DNA of 64,000 nt, from positions 1 through 64,000 of the forward strand of contig JAFKAC010000123.1 of NCBI GenBank assembly GCA_025766275.1, read 5' to 3'. Below are positions 9,930 to 20,282 of the stretch, in pieces. The number at the start of each line of letters is the position of its first letter. The first letter of the stretch is position 1. The notes under the pieces are model-generated. The model saw only the letters and a program-made list of their open reading frames with translations. It had not been told where the DNA came from and did no database searches. The translations under genes and the position numbers were made by a program. Source of the DNA: Lactarius indigo (taxonomy: Eukaryota; Basidiomycota; Agaricomycetes; Russulales; Russulaceae).

Positions 9930-11109
9930 ATGAACTATTTTGTTGATGCGAATACAAGAAGTCCCACACCTCCCCGTGTTCACCCACTCCTATTGAGCCT
10001 TGCTTTGATGTTCAACGAGTCTGAAACCTCCCTGAACATGAGAGCTGTCTCTGAGGATAATCCAAAGGTGTTAAGTAGCAACTATTATACTTCACCCAAA
10101 GATCTTCCACCGCTGGACATACATCTACCTGGTCAAAATGGTACGGTACTGTTCTCTGATGTTCATGGGTCTCTACTTACATCGGCAGCTTCCTGTGGCG
10201 AATGTATGGTACCTAAGCTTCAAGAAGGTTCGGCGATGGTAAGCAATGTAGCAATGAGTATCCCGTCGGCAGCTTCCATTCTGGAATCTATGGCACCTGA
10301 ACCTCAAGACGATTCAACAGAGGTTGACCATTCAATAGTCACTATTCCTAGCAATGGGAAGAAGCAGCAGTGTGCTGCTGGTGGCGGTCTTCGGAGTGAG
10401 TCCCATATTTTATCCCACAGATGCACTGAGAAATAAAATTGCTGCCGAAGAAATTGTCACAAGATCGGCAGAAAAACAGAAAGCTGCCGATGACTGTACT
10501 AAAGCAATCACCGGTACTATGCCAAAGAGACAAGATAATGGAAACGTAAGTGATTGGATTGAAACATAAAGCTGGCCCAAAGATCCAAGATCTATTATTC
10601 CTGCAGGTTCTACACGACACTCCAAATACCTGTAGTTCAAAGGTAGCTAGGCTACGAGATAAAGCCAAGGGTAAGATGGCTAAGCACACAAACCCGCCAA
10701 AGGGAGATGGGCCAAATGTCAGGGACGAGGGGAAGCAGTCCAAGACAGTGTTTATAAAGGACAAGCCTTCGCCCCAAGAAGAGAACGCCGATGAAAGCAG
10801 GGAGGAAGGCAATGAGCCAGCAATCTCATGTGTGTTCACTGAAGTTTACATCTGGTTTTACACTCATCGTGCATACTGTCAGTTCGAGGCGAAGACAACA
10901 ATAGTGTCGTCAGAGACCTAGAAAAAGAGGTCCAGGCTCTGAAAAGTAGATGCGAGGGGCAAGACAAGATGATTGAGGACCTGAAATCGAGATGTGAGAC
11001 ACATGAGAGGGTCCTTGAGATGCTTCAGCAGGAAATTGTGCAGCTTCATGACGGCCAGAAGACTCTAAATACCATGTATGATGGAAAGAGCTATGATCTC
11101 ATGCCATAA
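9930..11109 (+). CDS. hypothetical protein, C-terminal coiled coil, KDZ neighbourhood
   Basis: A four-exon model (9930-10371, 10421-10545, 10607-10829, 10883-11109) is in frame throughout and gives 338 residues; introns are 49, 61 and 53 bp with GT-AG ends. The N-terminal half is serine/proline-rich and probably disordered. A charged lysine-rich middle follows (KPSPQEENADESREEGNE). The last ~65 residues form a clear coiled coil (LEKEVQALKSRC, IEDLKSRC, VLEMLQQEIVQL). I recognise no family. It lies between two inverted satellite arrays and contains TCGGCAGC or GCTGCCGA motifs in its exons. No stop or frameshift is needed, so it may still be functional. Confidence 0.55.
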
Positions 11110-11182
11110 CTATAGTTCAAGTAGACCCTGTGGCTATTGCGAGTGTAATCAGGTTCATCAGCATCAATCATACATGCCGATT

Positions 11183-12540
11183 ATGGGCCCACACGAGATA
11201 TATGTTCGGCAGCCGTCGCTACCTACTGTGGGCCATTACGAGCTAATTGGCAGTAGCACAAATGCCTTCCTATGGGCCCAGACATGTATATTGTCAGATA
11301 CATGATAGGTTGAATTGGGCCAATGCGAGCTCATCGGCAGAATATACAAGTGGCCATCGTAGGCCAATACAAGCTAGTTGGCAGAATACGCGCATGGCTG
11401 CCATGGGCCCACACGAGATATATGCTCGGCAGCCGTCGCTACCTACTGTGGGCCATTACGAGCTAATTGGCAGTAGCACAAATGCCTTCCTATGGGCCCA
11501 GACATGTATATTGTCAGATGCATGATAGGTTGAATTGGGCCAATGCGAGCTCATCGGCAGAATATACAAGTGGCCATCGTAGGCCAATACAAGCTAGTTG
11601 GCAGAATACATGCATGGCTGCCATGGGCCCACACGAGATATATGCTCGGCAGCCGTCGCTACCTACTGTGGGCCATTACGAGCTAATTGGCAGTAGCACA
11701 AATGCCTTCCTATGGGCCCAGACATGTATATTGTCAGATGCATGATAGGTTGAATTGGGCCAGTGCGAGCTCGTCGGCAGAATATACAAGTGGCCATCGT
11801 AGGCCAATACAAGCTAGTTGGCAGAATACGCACATGGCTGCCATGGGCCCACACGAGATATATGCTCGGCAGCCGTCGCTACCTACTGTGGGCCATTACG
11901 AGCTAATTGGCAGTAGCACAAATGCCTTCCTATGGGCCCAGACATGTATATTGTCAGATGCATGATAGGTTGAATTGGGCCAATGCGAGCTCATCGGCAG
12001 AATATACAAGTGACCATCGTAGGCCAATACAAGCTAGTTGGCAGAATATACACATGGCTGTCATGGGCCCACACGAGATACATGTTTGGCAGCTGTCGCC
12101 ACCTGCTATGGGCCATCACAATATCATCGGCAACAGCACAAGCTTGGTCTTATGTGCACATCGTCGGCCTACACAAAGCTCTTGTTCGGCAGCTTTCCTG
12201 CTTGCCCTGGGCCATTACAATTGCATCGGCAGCAGCAAATGCCAGTCCTATGGGCCCATACGTGTATATTGTCAATGACATTGCAATTTAATTCTGGGCC
12301 AATACAAGCTCATTGCCAGATACCCCCCATTTGTCCTGGGCCTATACATGGACCTTGTGCAGTTTCCCTATATGTGTTTGGTTGGCCCATACGATGCCTA
12401 TACAGAATACATATTCATGGGCCCATACATCTATATGCGCTTAAGTCACACAATGGGCCCACGTGGGCTTTGCCGATGCGCTCGTGAAATTGTCACGTGG
12501 GCTCTGCCGAGTACAATGACCCAAATCTGCGTCATGGGCT
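11183..12540 (+). repeat. 220-bp higher-order satellite built from ~44-bp monomers
   Basis: Four nearly identical 220-bp units start at 11183, 11403, 11623 and 11843, with a diverged fifth at 12063 and a decaying tail to about 12540. Each unit has five ~44-bp monomers, most anchored on GGGCC and carrying a GGCAG box, so it is a higher-order repeat. The repeated 92-codon open frames inside are a by-product of 220 bp plus sequence identity and are not called as genes. Confidence 0.9.
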
Positions 12541-12543
12541 CCC

Positions 12544-13080
12544 TTTTTGATATGAAAGCAACCTCAAAGGGTGCTGCGTATAATGAGATTGAATATACGC
12601 GGCACCTTTTTGATATGAAATTGACTTCAAAAGACACCGCGTATAATCAATCTGATTATACGCGGCACCCTTTGGGTATGAAATTGACCTCAAAAGGCGC
12701 CGCGTATATCCAATCTGATTATACGCGGTGCCTTTTGAAGTCGCTTTCATATCAAAAGGCACCGCATATATCCTATACCATTATACGTGGCACCCTTTGA
12801 TATAAAAGAGACCTTAAAGGGTGCCGCGTATATCCAATCTGATTATACACGGCACCTTTTTGATATGAAATTGACTTCAAAAGGCGCCGCGTATAATCAG
12901 ATTGATTATATGCGGCACTTTTTGAGGTCGCTTTCACACCAAAATGGTGCTGTGTATAATCAGATTCATTACATACTTACCTGCGTTTATTGCATCTCAT
13001 TATATGTGGCCAGTTTGGGAAATATTGGAACCCAAAAGGTGCCGCGTATATCGTATCTCATTATACGCGGCCGGTTTGGG
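12544..13080. repeat. ~63-bp palindromic tandem array
   Basis: About eight diverged units each contain an inverted repeat of the type GCCGCGTATAATCA...TGATTATACGCGGC, joined by a TTTTGATATGAAATTGAC linker that is inverted in some units. Each unit could fold into a long hairpin on either strand. Confidence 0.85.
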
Positions 13081-13334
13081 CTCCCAGAATATACCATGCT
13101 ACTCGGAATACAATAAAACGTATATTTCAAGTACAAACACGACCTATCTGCTGATGCAGATGAACTTTCGACGCCCATGTTTATACATCCTATATATGAG
13201 GGACTATATTGGATCTCAAATGGAGAGATTAAACCCATAAACCCACCATTAACCCTTTACCGAATTAGCTTTTACCCCCCTACAATGCGGTTCTGGGTGG
13301 TCACGTGACCTAGGCGCTTATTCGGCCCTGAAAC
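13081..13334. other. spacer with degenerate telomere-like stretch
   Basis: No gene is seen. Around 13234-13252 the DNA reads like decayed telomeric repeats (AAACCCATAAACCC, then TTAACCC). This may be an older seam but is too diverged to be sure. Confidence 0.3.
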
Positions 13335-13933
13335 TATTACGTGTCCGGCGCTTGTCCGGACCGGAACGGAGTAAGCGGATTTCCCCGACGGTGTGCCTTA
13401 CGGTCTAGATCATCTTCCCCATTTGGGTTTATCCCCTCGGGGGTAGATCACGATCGGTGTGCCTGTGCCGGCACCAGGAGAGGTTATGGGGAATCCCCAG
13501 GGACAGGAACAGGGGACAGGCGCTCCGCGCCTGTCGGCATGTGCGTAACGATTTAATCTCGATGGGAGATCTTACCCCTTTGTAGTCGCCGCCTTGCCCC
13601 CCGTTTCTCACCGGAAGGTAGGCAAACATAATTCTGTTTCCTATGTCCAACAGCTTAGCATGGCTGGTATGTACAGAATGTTTGAACAGCGCTTGTCGAC
13701 CCCTTCGGGGTCGACTGTAGTTAGGTGTTGTTTTCCAGTTGACCCCCACTTCTAACCTCTCACAGCCCGTGCGGTAGCGAGAGGAAGGTATTAGTAATCG
13801 AAAGAAGGCCCTGATGAGCTTATAAGCGAAAGGGTTAGCACTGGGTAGCCCCCACTGCTCTTGGCCCTCTTTCGCCAACTCATCAGTTCCAGCACCTCGC
13901 TATCGCTCGGTGCTTTGTTACTCCCTCCCTAAA
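13335..13933 (+). mobile_element. telomere-type hammerhead element, copy C (diverged subfamily)
   Basis: It starts with ACGTGTCCGGC, aligned with the 5' end of copies A and B, but the body is a different subfamily. TTGACCCCCAC is at about 13739, the hammerhead at 13799-13874, then a 3' hairpin with AGCACC/GGTGCT arms, and CCCTAAA at 13927-13933. Copy B follows after about 50 bp, so C and B lie in tandem, like the duplicated pLTRs of Penelope-like elements. No protein is encoded. Confidence 0.65.
13799..13874 (+). ncRNA. type I hammerhead ribozyme, copy C
   Basis: CTGATGA is at 13811-13817, stem II GCTT-AT-AAGC at 13818-13827 and GAAA at 13828-13831. The stem III hairpin pairs AGCACTGGG with CCCACTGCT around one C-C mismatch. 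UU is at 13861-13862 with cleavage 13862|13863. Stem I pairs CGAAAGAAGGCC (13799-13810) with GGCCCTCTTTCG (13863-13874) with one mismatch. Confidence 0.85.
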
Positions 13934-13984
13934 GAAGTCTCTTGTAGGTCAAAGACCGGCGTCTAGCATGTCGACGGACGAAAC

Positions 13985-14629
13985 GAGTACGTGACCGGCA
14001 CTAGTCCGGCCCGGAAAGAAGTAGTTCCTAGCAGTGGGCGCTAATCTAAGATCTGATCAAACACGGAGATCTCCGACGGAAGCCGGGTGCCAGGGGGCTG
14101 GCGCAGGCACTTAGGCACAGGGGCGCCAGGTACTGGACCTGAGATGCATCTCATGGGAATAAACCCCAGGGGATAATTCGAGGGATTCCCCATTACCGCG
14201 CGCGCAAGGTACGTCCATTCCCGAGTCACCGAAAGGGGCTAGCTTACTTCACCGGAGTGGTCGGACTTGTCCCAGGGTAGTATTATCGTAACAGTATGCA
14301 TGGTTTACCTCTAAGTCAATCATTAGGGATCTGACGGTTTCTGAAACTAGAGGCACATGTTAACGCCGTGAAAAGCCCCACTCTATGACAGAGTTCAGGG
14401 TCTAATGTAGGTCGCGCGCGTTGTCTGACTTGACCCCCACAGATTATCCCTTGAATTCCCCTCACGGGGCAAGCGGTCCGGTAATTAATCCAAATATAGA
14501 CGACAGCATCCTGATGAGCATAAAAGCGAAAGGACTGCGCTTGTTGGGATCCCCCAGCAGCACCTTGGTGCGTCGTCCTTCACGCCTCTTCATTTCGAAC
14601 ACCACCTTTGGTGGTGTAGTGCAACTTCA
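13985..14629 (+). mobile_element. telomere-attached hammerhead element, copy B
   Basis: This is a full-length internal copy of element A; the few differences are mostly single bases. It ends directly on CCCTAAACCCTAA, exactly as copy A does. That shows the telomeric repeat at the 3' end is a reproducible junction and not an accident of the chromosome end. Confidence 0.75.
14499..14577 (+). ncRNA. type I hammerhead ribozyme, copy B
   Basis: It is identical to copy A across the motif; CTGATGA is at 14511-14517 and predicted cleavage is 14566|14567. Confidence 0.85.
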
Positions 14630-14642
14630 CCCTAAACCCTAA
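14630..14642 (+). repeat. internal telomeric seam 2 (CCCTAAACCCTAA)
   Basis: It lies at the 3' end of copy B and directly before the 5'-truncated copy D. Confidence 0.85.
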
Positions 14643-14867
14643 GGTCTGCTGTAGTTAAGTGTTGTTTCCCAGTTGACCCCCACTTAAATCCTCTAGCAAA
14701 CCGAGCGTTAGCAAGAGGAAGGTATTAGTAATCGAAAGGAAGCCCTGATGAGCATAAAAGCGAAAGGGTCGGGACTGGATAGCCTCCACTCCCCTTGGCT
14801 CCTTTCGCTCCTCTCATCAGTTCTCAACAAAACCTCGCTTCGCTCGGTTTTGTTTCAAATTTGACCA
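14643..14867 (+). mobile_element. 5'-truncated hammerhead element, copy D
   Basis: It aligns with only the last ~225 bp of subfamily C (TGTAGTTA, TTGACCCCCAC, hammerhead, 3' hairpin). 5' truncation with a precise 3' end is typical of elements copied by target-primed reverse transcription. The 3' hairpin arms are AAAACC/GGTTTT where copy C has AGCACC/GGTGCT, a compensated change. Confidence 0.7.
14733..14807 (+). ncRNA. type I hammerhead ribozyme, copy D
   Basis: CTGATGA is at 14745-14751, GAAA at 14762-14765, UU at 14795-14796 and cleavage is 14796|14797. Stem I pairs CGAAAGGAAGCC (14733-14744) with GGCTCCTTTCG (14797-14807), with one bulged A at the place also bulged in copy A. Stem III pairs GGGACTGG with CCACTCCC, keeping the C-C mismatch seen in copy C. 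Confidence 0.85.
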
Positions 14868-14879
14868 CCCTAAACCCTA
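14868..14879 (+). repeat. internal telomeric seam 3 (CCCTAAACCCTA)
   Basis: It lies between copy D and a gypsy pol gene broken in mid-frame on the minus strand. The gypsy frame reads into the seam (...NAPATI, then telomere-encoded residues). Confidence 0.85.
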
Positions 14880-15660
14880 TAGTGGCTGGAGCATTTGGAG
14901 TGAGGTCAATGGCGTGATCCCATGATCTGGTTGGTGGGAATTGGTGGGAGTTCTCTTCACTGAAGACCTTCTGATGTTGTAGGTACTCCTTGGGGACCAT
15001 CTCCTCTAGCGTTCTTTCAGTTTGATCTCGTGCCTTTTGCGCCAATTCTGAGGCCACCGTGGTTTTGCCAATGACCTCATCTTGGGTAAATCTGAGATAG
15101 AGTTCATCTCCTTCCTCATACCCGCACTCTTCCAGGAACGTGCTCCACATTTTCCGGATGTGGATCTTTGGTTTGGGGGTGTCTTGTTTTTGGAGTCCTT
15201 GGGTAGTGATGATGACAGGGAGGTGACTGGTGTCGATGGTGGAGTCCTTCCAGTTGCATTGGGGTTCAAAGGCCGCAAGCCAGGGGTATCCCAGGATCAT
15301 TCGTTCTTCCCCTAGATTTGTCACCAGGAACCTCATGGGTAGTTTCTTGGATCCTGATTGGACATCTAGCATGGAGTATGCCGTTAGTTCTCCTGCCTTA
15401 TTAAGGGTTCCGTCGATATTCCAGATCTTTTTTGGGTTTGACAGGGGTATCGTCCCTATCCCCATTTGCTTCAGGAGTCTGGGGTCTATGAAATTGTCCA
15501 TAGCTCCAGAGTCTACTAGGACGTCTTGATCGGCCGTTTTGTGTGCAGTTTCCAGGTGTACAGGGACTTTCAAGGATCTATATTGACTATATTGTACACT
15601 GGAAATGTTTAAAGCTCTAGCCCAGGCCGCCGGGTTCGAGCCTACGAAAAATCCTTCTCA
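14880..15660 (-). pseudogene. G1 pol fragment: aspartic protease and linker to RT
   Basis: The frame begins in -1 relation to gag (GFFVGSNPAAWARALNISSV) and has the retropepsin site DSGAMDNF, ILGYPWL, and the linker RSWDHAIDLTPNAPATI. The G2 and G4 homologues continue into the RT start (DCKIYPMT), but here the DNA ends at the telomeric seam. The protease would mature the Gag-Pol polyprotein. No internal stop is seen, so the only defect is the truncation. Confidence 0.8.
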
Positions 15661-17218
15661 GCAAAGGCTTTCTCTACGAGCAGTGCTCGCACTTCCTCAC
15701 TCTGTGCCATCAGAGTTCCCCACATCTCATTTGCTAGTTCCTCTTTGGTTTTTGTGGTGGATGGTGCAGAGGGTGTAGTTGATGCTTCTGCGAGTTTGGC
15801 TGGTTTGTCAGGGCAGTTTCGCGATATGTGCCCCTGTTTCTTGCAACGGAAACAGCGCCCTTCTGCTTGGAGCTTCTGTTTTTCGGTTTCAGTGAGGGCT
15901 GCTCTTCCTGCAGCTCCTCTTTGAGTTCTTCCTATGTCCATCGCATTTGGGTCACGTGGTTTGACTTTAAAGGCATTGTTCCATTGCCCTTTTGTGAATC
16001 CGGCTTTAGTTTCCTTTTTGATTCCGAAGCGATTTTGGAGATTGATGAAGTCTTGATGGTGCTTTCTGGCTGATTGGGTCCATTCTTTCCAGTCATCTGG
16101 GTGGTCGAACTGTATGATGTTCCTGACTAGTTTTTCAGGTAGACCCCGTGAGAAGATATCCAAGGTTCCTTCTTCATCTGCACCATATCCTGCCTTCTTT
16201 GCAAGGGCGGCAAACTGAGCGATATAGGTGTCAAGGTCTCCATTCTCCATTTTGACTGCTTGGAGTGCCTTCTGTGCTTTCTGCTTCTCTGCAACGTCTG
16301 TGTAAGCAGCCTGGAAGCGATCTAGGATGGTGATCCACAGGTCTTCTTCTGTTGTAGCCCGTCCTCCAGCGAGTTCATCAGTAAGCCAGTCACTTTGTTC
16401 CATAACCCAGTCATCAACCAAGTCTCCTCGTATTAGGGAGAGGAAGACAATGCATCTGAGATAGGGGTTTCTCATTTGCTCGATTGATCCATTGAGGGCC
16501 CGGTAGAAGGTGAACTCTTTTAGGAATTTCTTGCTGTGGGCTCAGTCTCCAGTGAATTCTTTTGGTGGTAGGCCTGTTAATTTATCTCCGGCAGGAGGGG
16601 GGGCTAAAGGTGGGGCTCTTCCAGCAGGGATTCCTCCACCGCCTCCACCTCCACCTCCACCTCCACCTCCACTTCCTCCTTTGCTACTGCCACCTCCACT
16701 AGGGGTGTGGGTGATTGAGGTGTTGATTTGTGTGGCTGTGCTTGTCATTCTAATGCTTGAGTTTGTTGGTGTGCGAGCACCTGAATCTATGGGTTCTTGT
16801 GGGGCTAAAGAGGGGACACCTGACGTAGCTTCCACTGATGCAACAGGGGATTGATGTTGATCCGAATCCTGAGCAGGTTCTTCTGTATCTGAGTCGACAA
16901 CTATGCCAACTGGGTTGTTTCTATATGGACCAAGTCCGAATTCTAGTGGTACTGGTTTGACAGAGAACCACTTGTGGTCTTTGGTTGATTGTGCGATGAC
17001 TACCCAAAGTCGTTTGTCTTCTATGTATTCAATAGGAATATATCCGTTGTCTTCTTTGCTCCAAACGTAATATCCTTCAGTTTCGTCGTAGGTTTTCCAG
17101 ATGGCTACTCCCTTGATGTTGTCAGAGAGATCGTCTTCTGTTCTTCTGGTGATGAATTCTGGTTTGAACTGGGAACGGCTCCTGCTTCCTAGTTTTGAAG
17201 CCAGGGTGGAGAGACTCG
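15642..17218 (-). pseudogene. G1 Gag with CCHC knuckle, one stop
   Basis: A continuous frame of about 525 codons starts just inside the LTR with no obvious ATG (its N-terminal block resembles that of G2 and G4), passes a poly-glycine tract (near 16640-16680), the capsid-like domain (GDLVDDWVMEQS, LDTYIAQFAALAKKAGYG) and a zinc knuckle CFRCKKQGHISRNC, and stops at 15644-15642. The only defect is TGA at 16544-16542, explained by CGA to TGA. Confidence 0.75.
15648..15654 (-). promoter_or_regulatory. candidate -1 frameshift site in G1 (GGATTTT)
   Basis: In gag frame the end reads AAG GAT TTT TCG TAG. The heptamer G-GAT-TTT resembles the known GGAUUUA slippery site and lies where pol resumes in the -1 frame. 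G2 and G4 have GGGTTTT at the same place. Confidence 0.5.
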
Positions 17219-17224
17219 ACTTAA

Positions 17225-17942
17225 TGTAACGTTACAGTAGGAACGTTCAGCTCGGCGTGAGCAAGTCTAGTCTTTCTATGTCAATGAGCGAGGGTTCAGC
17301 CGGTATTTGGCAAGGTTTAAGTGGTTAACAAGGATCTCGGAGTATGACACAATACTCAAGATGCGAGAGGAGTTCAGGGGTTCAAGAGGTTCGACGGTTC
17401 AGTGGAGAGTTACCCCAAAGGAATGGGAAAACAATGTATACTGTGATGGTAAAGAAGTCGAGTCTAAGGATACAAGCTACCTAGGGCCACGACTTATATA
17501 GAAAAAGGTTTGTTTGTGTGGAACAAACAAATGGCACAATCCGCAGCAAGCGTGAGAAGTAACACAGCAATCCGCAGTAAGTGTGAGAAGAAAGTACAGC
17601 AATCCGCAGCAGGCACGGGAAAAAGAAGAAAGTGTGCACAGCTATCCGTAGTAAGTGTGAGAAGAAACAAGGATATAAAAGGCAAGTGAGACATGTCTCA
17701 GTTTTAACAAAAGTGAGACACCTGCCATAAAAGGGGTGCATTTAGCCCAAGTATAGTAGTAATAAAGACTTATAAGGACAATGAGTGTCTCATTGTCTCA
17801 CTTTGCACTAGGAGAGAATCTTAAGGCTCCTAGTGCGCAGCAAGTCCAAGAAAGGGAAAGCCAAGAAAGGAAAGACTTTCCCGCGAACGCAAGTGTAAGT
17901 AAGAAACTAATAGTAAAGTCAAAACAAGTCCAGTCCGTAACA
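17225..17942 (-). repeat. 5' LTR of gypsy G1
   Basis: On the minus strand it begins TGTTACGG and ends CGTTACA, 718 bp, with a TATATAAG box near 17492-17500. The G2-type LTRs share the TGTTACGG start but little else. The internal sequence begins TTAAG, as in G2 and G4, the likely primer-binding region. Confidence 0.75.
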
Positions 17943-17958
17943 AGATAGGCCTCCTACT

Positions 17959-19791
17959 ATGATAATTTGTGACATTGAGCAGACTCGCACATGGCAACAA
18001 TTGACTGGTGACCAGCCGAGTAGCTCTCGGTTGCGTTCATGTCAAGATCAGATGGTACCAGGAGATTTTCCTGAGCAACCCGAGTCTGGTCCTTCTAGTG
18101 CACCAGGTGATAATCTGCACCTTTCGGATGATGAAGTAGAGCAACAATTGCTTGCCCGCCTTGCTCAGGAAGGGGGAGTCAATTTTCTAGATCTTCTGCT
18201 TGCCAAAGCAGTTTCACCAATAGATCTAGACACACCTGATACCTCTAATATTTGTGAATGGACCTATCGGGACATTCTTAAAATGCCAAGTGACTCTCAG
18301 GAGGAGTGGCGTAATGCATGCAAAGAGGAACTTGCTTCCCTTCGCAATCGCAAAGTCTACAAACTTGTTAACCTGCTGAAAGGCAGAAAGGTTATCAAAA
18401 ATCGATGGGTATTTGACTTAAAGTCAGATGGTCGAAAGAAAGCCAGGCTAGTTGCCAAAGGCTTTTCTCAGGTTGAAGGCATTGATTATGATGAAATATT
18501 CTTACCTGTGGTATGCTTTGAGACCATCTGGATGATGCTCGCGCTTACAGCGCTGAAGGATTGGCACATCTCTGGCCTGGACATCAAAACAGCCTTCCTA
18601 TATGGAGACCTCGATGAGGAACTCTACATGGAACAACCTAAAGGGTTTAAAATCCCTGGCCAACAAAACAAAGTGGTGCACCTTAGAAAAGCCATCTACG
18701 GACTTAAACAAGCTGCTCTTGCTTGGTGGAGAGTGCTGGATAAATCCATGGGCACTCTAAGTTGTATGCGTCTACAATCAGACTTAGGTCTGTTTGTAAA
18801 TGAGGATAAAACAATTGTAGTAATTGTCTACATCGATGATGTCCTTTTCCTCAGGAAACACAAAAAACACATTGATTCCCTGAAGCAGCGCTTCATGAGA
18901 ATCTGGGAATGCAGAGACCTTGGTGATACCAAAGAGTTTCTTCAAATGTGCATACTACATTCTAAAGGTAGAATCCTGATCGATCAGCAGGATTACCTTC
19001 AGAAAGTGTTGCAGCGCTTCAAACTGATTAATGCCAAATCAGTACCCACTCCACTACCAGAAGGGTATCATCCTACCCCTAATAAGGAAACTGCATCTCC
19101 AGATCTCCGTGCTTCATACCAACAAGTGATAGGATCACTCCTATACATTATAATTGGTATGCGACCAGATATTGCCTATGCTGTTACCAAAATGGCGCAG
19201 TTTGCTGCCAACCCATTAGAAGACCATTTAAAGCGTGCTCTTTACATATGCCGCTACTTACTTGGTACTTCAAACTATGCCTTAGTCTATGATGGCAAGA
19301 GTGATGCTGGTATAATAGCATATGCAGATTCTGACTGGGCTTCAGACCCAGTTACCAGGAAGTCCACTACAGGCTACTTAGTAAAAATGGCAAATGGAAT
19401 ATTTTGCTGGAATTTGAGAGCACAAAAGTCAATTGCGCTCTCATCCACTGAAGCAGAATATATGTCGCTGTGTGATACAAGCAGACAATTGGTTTAGATA
19501 CAATCGCTCTTTCATGAGCTTGGAATAAATCTAGAACCAATTCCATTATGCGGAGATAATCAAGGCTCCATATTCCTATCTTCTAATCCGGTTCAAGAAA
19601 AATGGATTAAACACATTGATTTACGTCACCACTACATACGTGAAGTAATCCGTGATAAGAAGATAGAGTTATTCTTTATAGAAGGAGCTGAGAACCCCAT
19701 AGATCTTTTTACTAAGAACCTGGGTCGCATTAAGTTCCTAAAATTCAGGGAACAGCTTGGGCTTGAGTTTTCCTCACCTACGCAAGCTTGA
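17959..19791 (+). pseudogene. copia 1 reverse transcriptase-RNase H
   Basis: The frame contains the copia RT block (NRWVFDLKSDG, ARLVAKGFSQ, DIKTAFLYGDL), the catalytic YIDDV motif, AIYGLKQA, and copia RNase H features (AYADSDWAS, STEAEYMSL). TAG at 19495-19497 interrupts the RNase H; the copia 2 homologue has TGG there. Homology continues in frame to TGA at 19789-19791 (PLCGDNQGS, KHIDLRHHYI, DLFTKNL). The catalytic aspartates are intact, but the missing 5' half makes it non-autonomous. Confidence 0.85.
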
Positions 19792-20282
19792 GCAACTTGA
19801 CCACTATGCCTAAAGGGTAGTAGATAAAAAGGGTTTTTCATAGCTTCTCCGTGTACATCACTTCTTCTTTAGAAGTGAGTCACGAACGACTTGTTCTGAG
19901 AAAGCTCTTTTGTCACAAACCATAGAAGTTTATTGAGTCATCTGACTCTAAGCCTCTCATGGTTTTGCATCAAACAACCCTGGTATCTCTACCAGAAGGA
20001 AGTTTACACATCCTGTTCTATCAAGGCGTAGTATGAGAGGTCAAATTGCTCATAAGAAACCGAGGATCAACGACCATTGTTGGGGTGTAGCATCTTTACT
20101 ACAATTTACAAAACCCCTCACAAAAAGGATGTTGCAATGACCCTGCAACCAAATCCCCTATACATCCCTATGGCATTTGAGGGTTGAGGCCTTTCCGGTC
20201 AATGTTTATTACCACTCCTTATGTCTATAGAGTCAGGCTATTGCTTAGAAGTGCTTTACTAGCTGCACTAAGCAAGGGGGAG

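Larger units (their letters stand above)
14880..17942 (-). mobile_element. Ty3/gypsy element G1, pol truncated by telomeric seam
   Basis: On the minus strand the order is 5' LTR (17942-17225), gag, and a protease start; the sequence stops at 14880 just before reverse transcriptase. RT, RNase H, integrase and the 3' LTR are missing and were presumably lost with the former chromosome end. The LTR side lies against copia 1 coding sequence, so G1 had inserted into copia 1. Confidence 0.85.

Noticed and set aside
11247..12291. Repeated 92-codon open frames as a tandem gene family
   Set aside because: They recur every 220 bp because the satellite does; the translation is low in protein-like character and other frames are equally open.
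12544..13080. CRISPR-like repeats
   Set aside because: Units are adjacent palindromes without unique spacers, in a eukaryotic chromosome.
76..14640. Copies A-D as rRNA spacer, group I intron or SINE
   Set aside because: They are GC-rich and structured, but I found no conserved group I core, no rRNA match and no pol III A/B boxes; the hammerhead core explains the conserved structure.
16620..16680. Proline-rich plus-strand frame opposite G1 gag
   Set aside because: It is the antisense of the poly-glycine tract of Gag.
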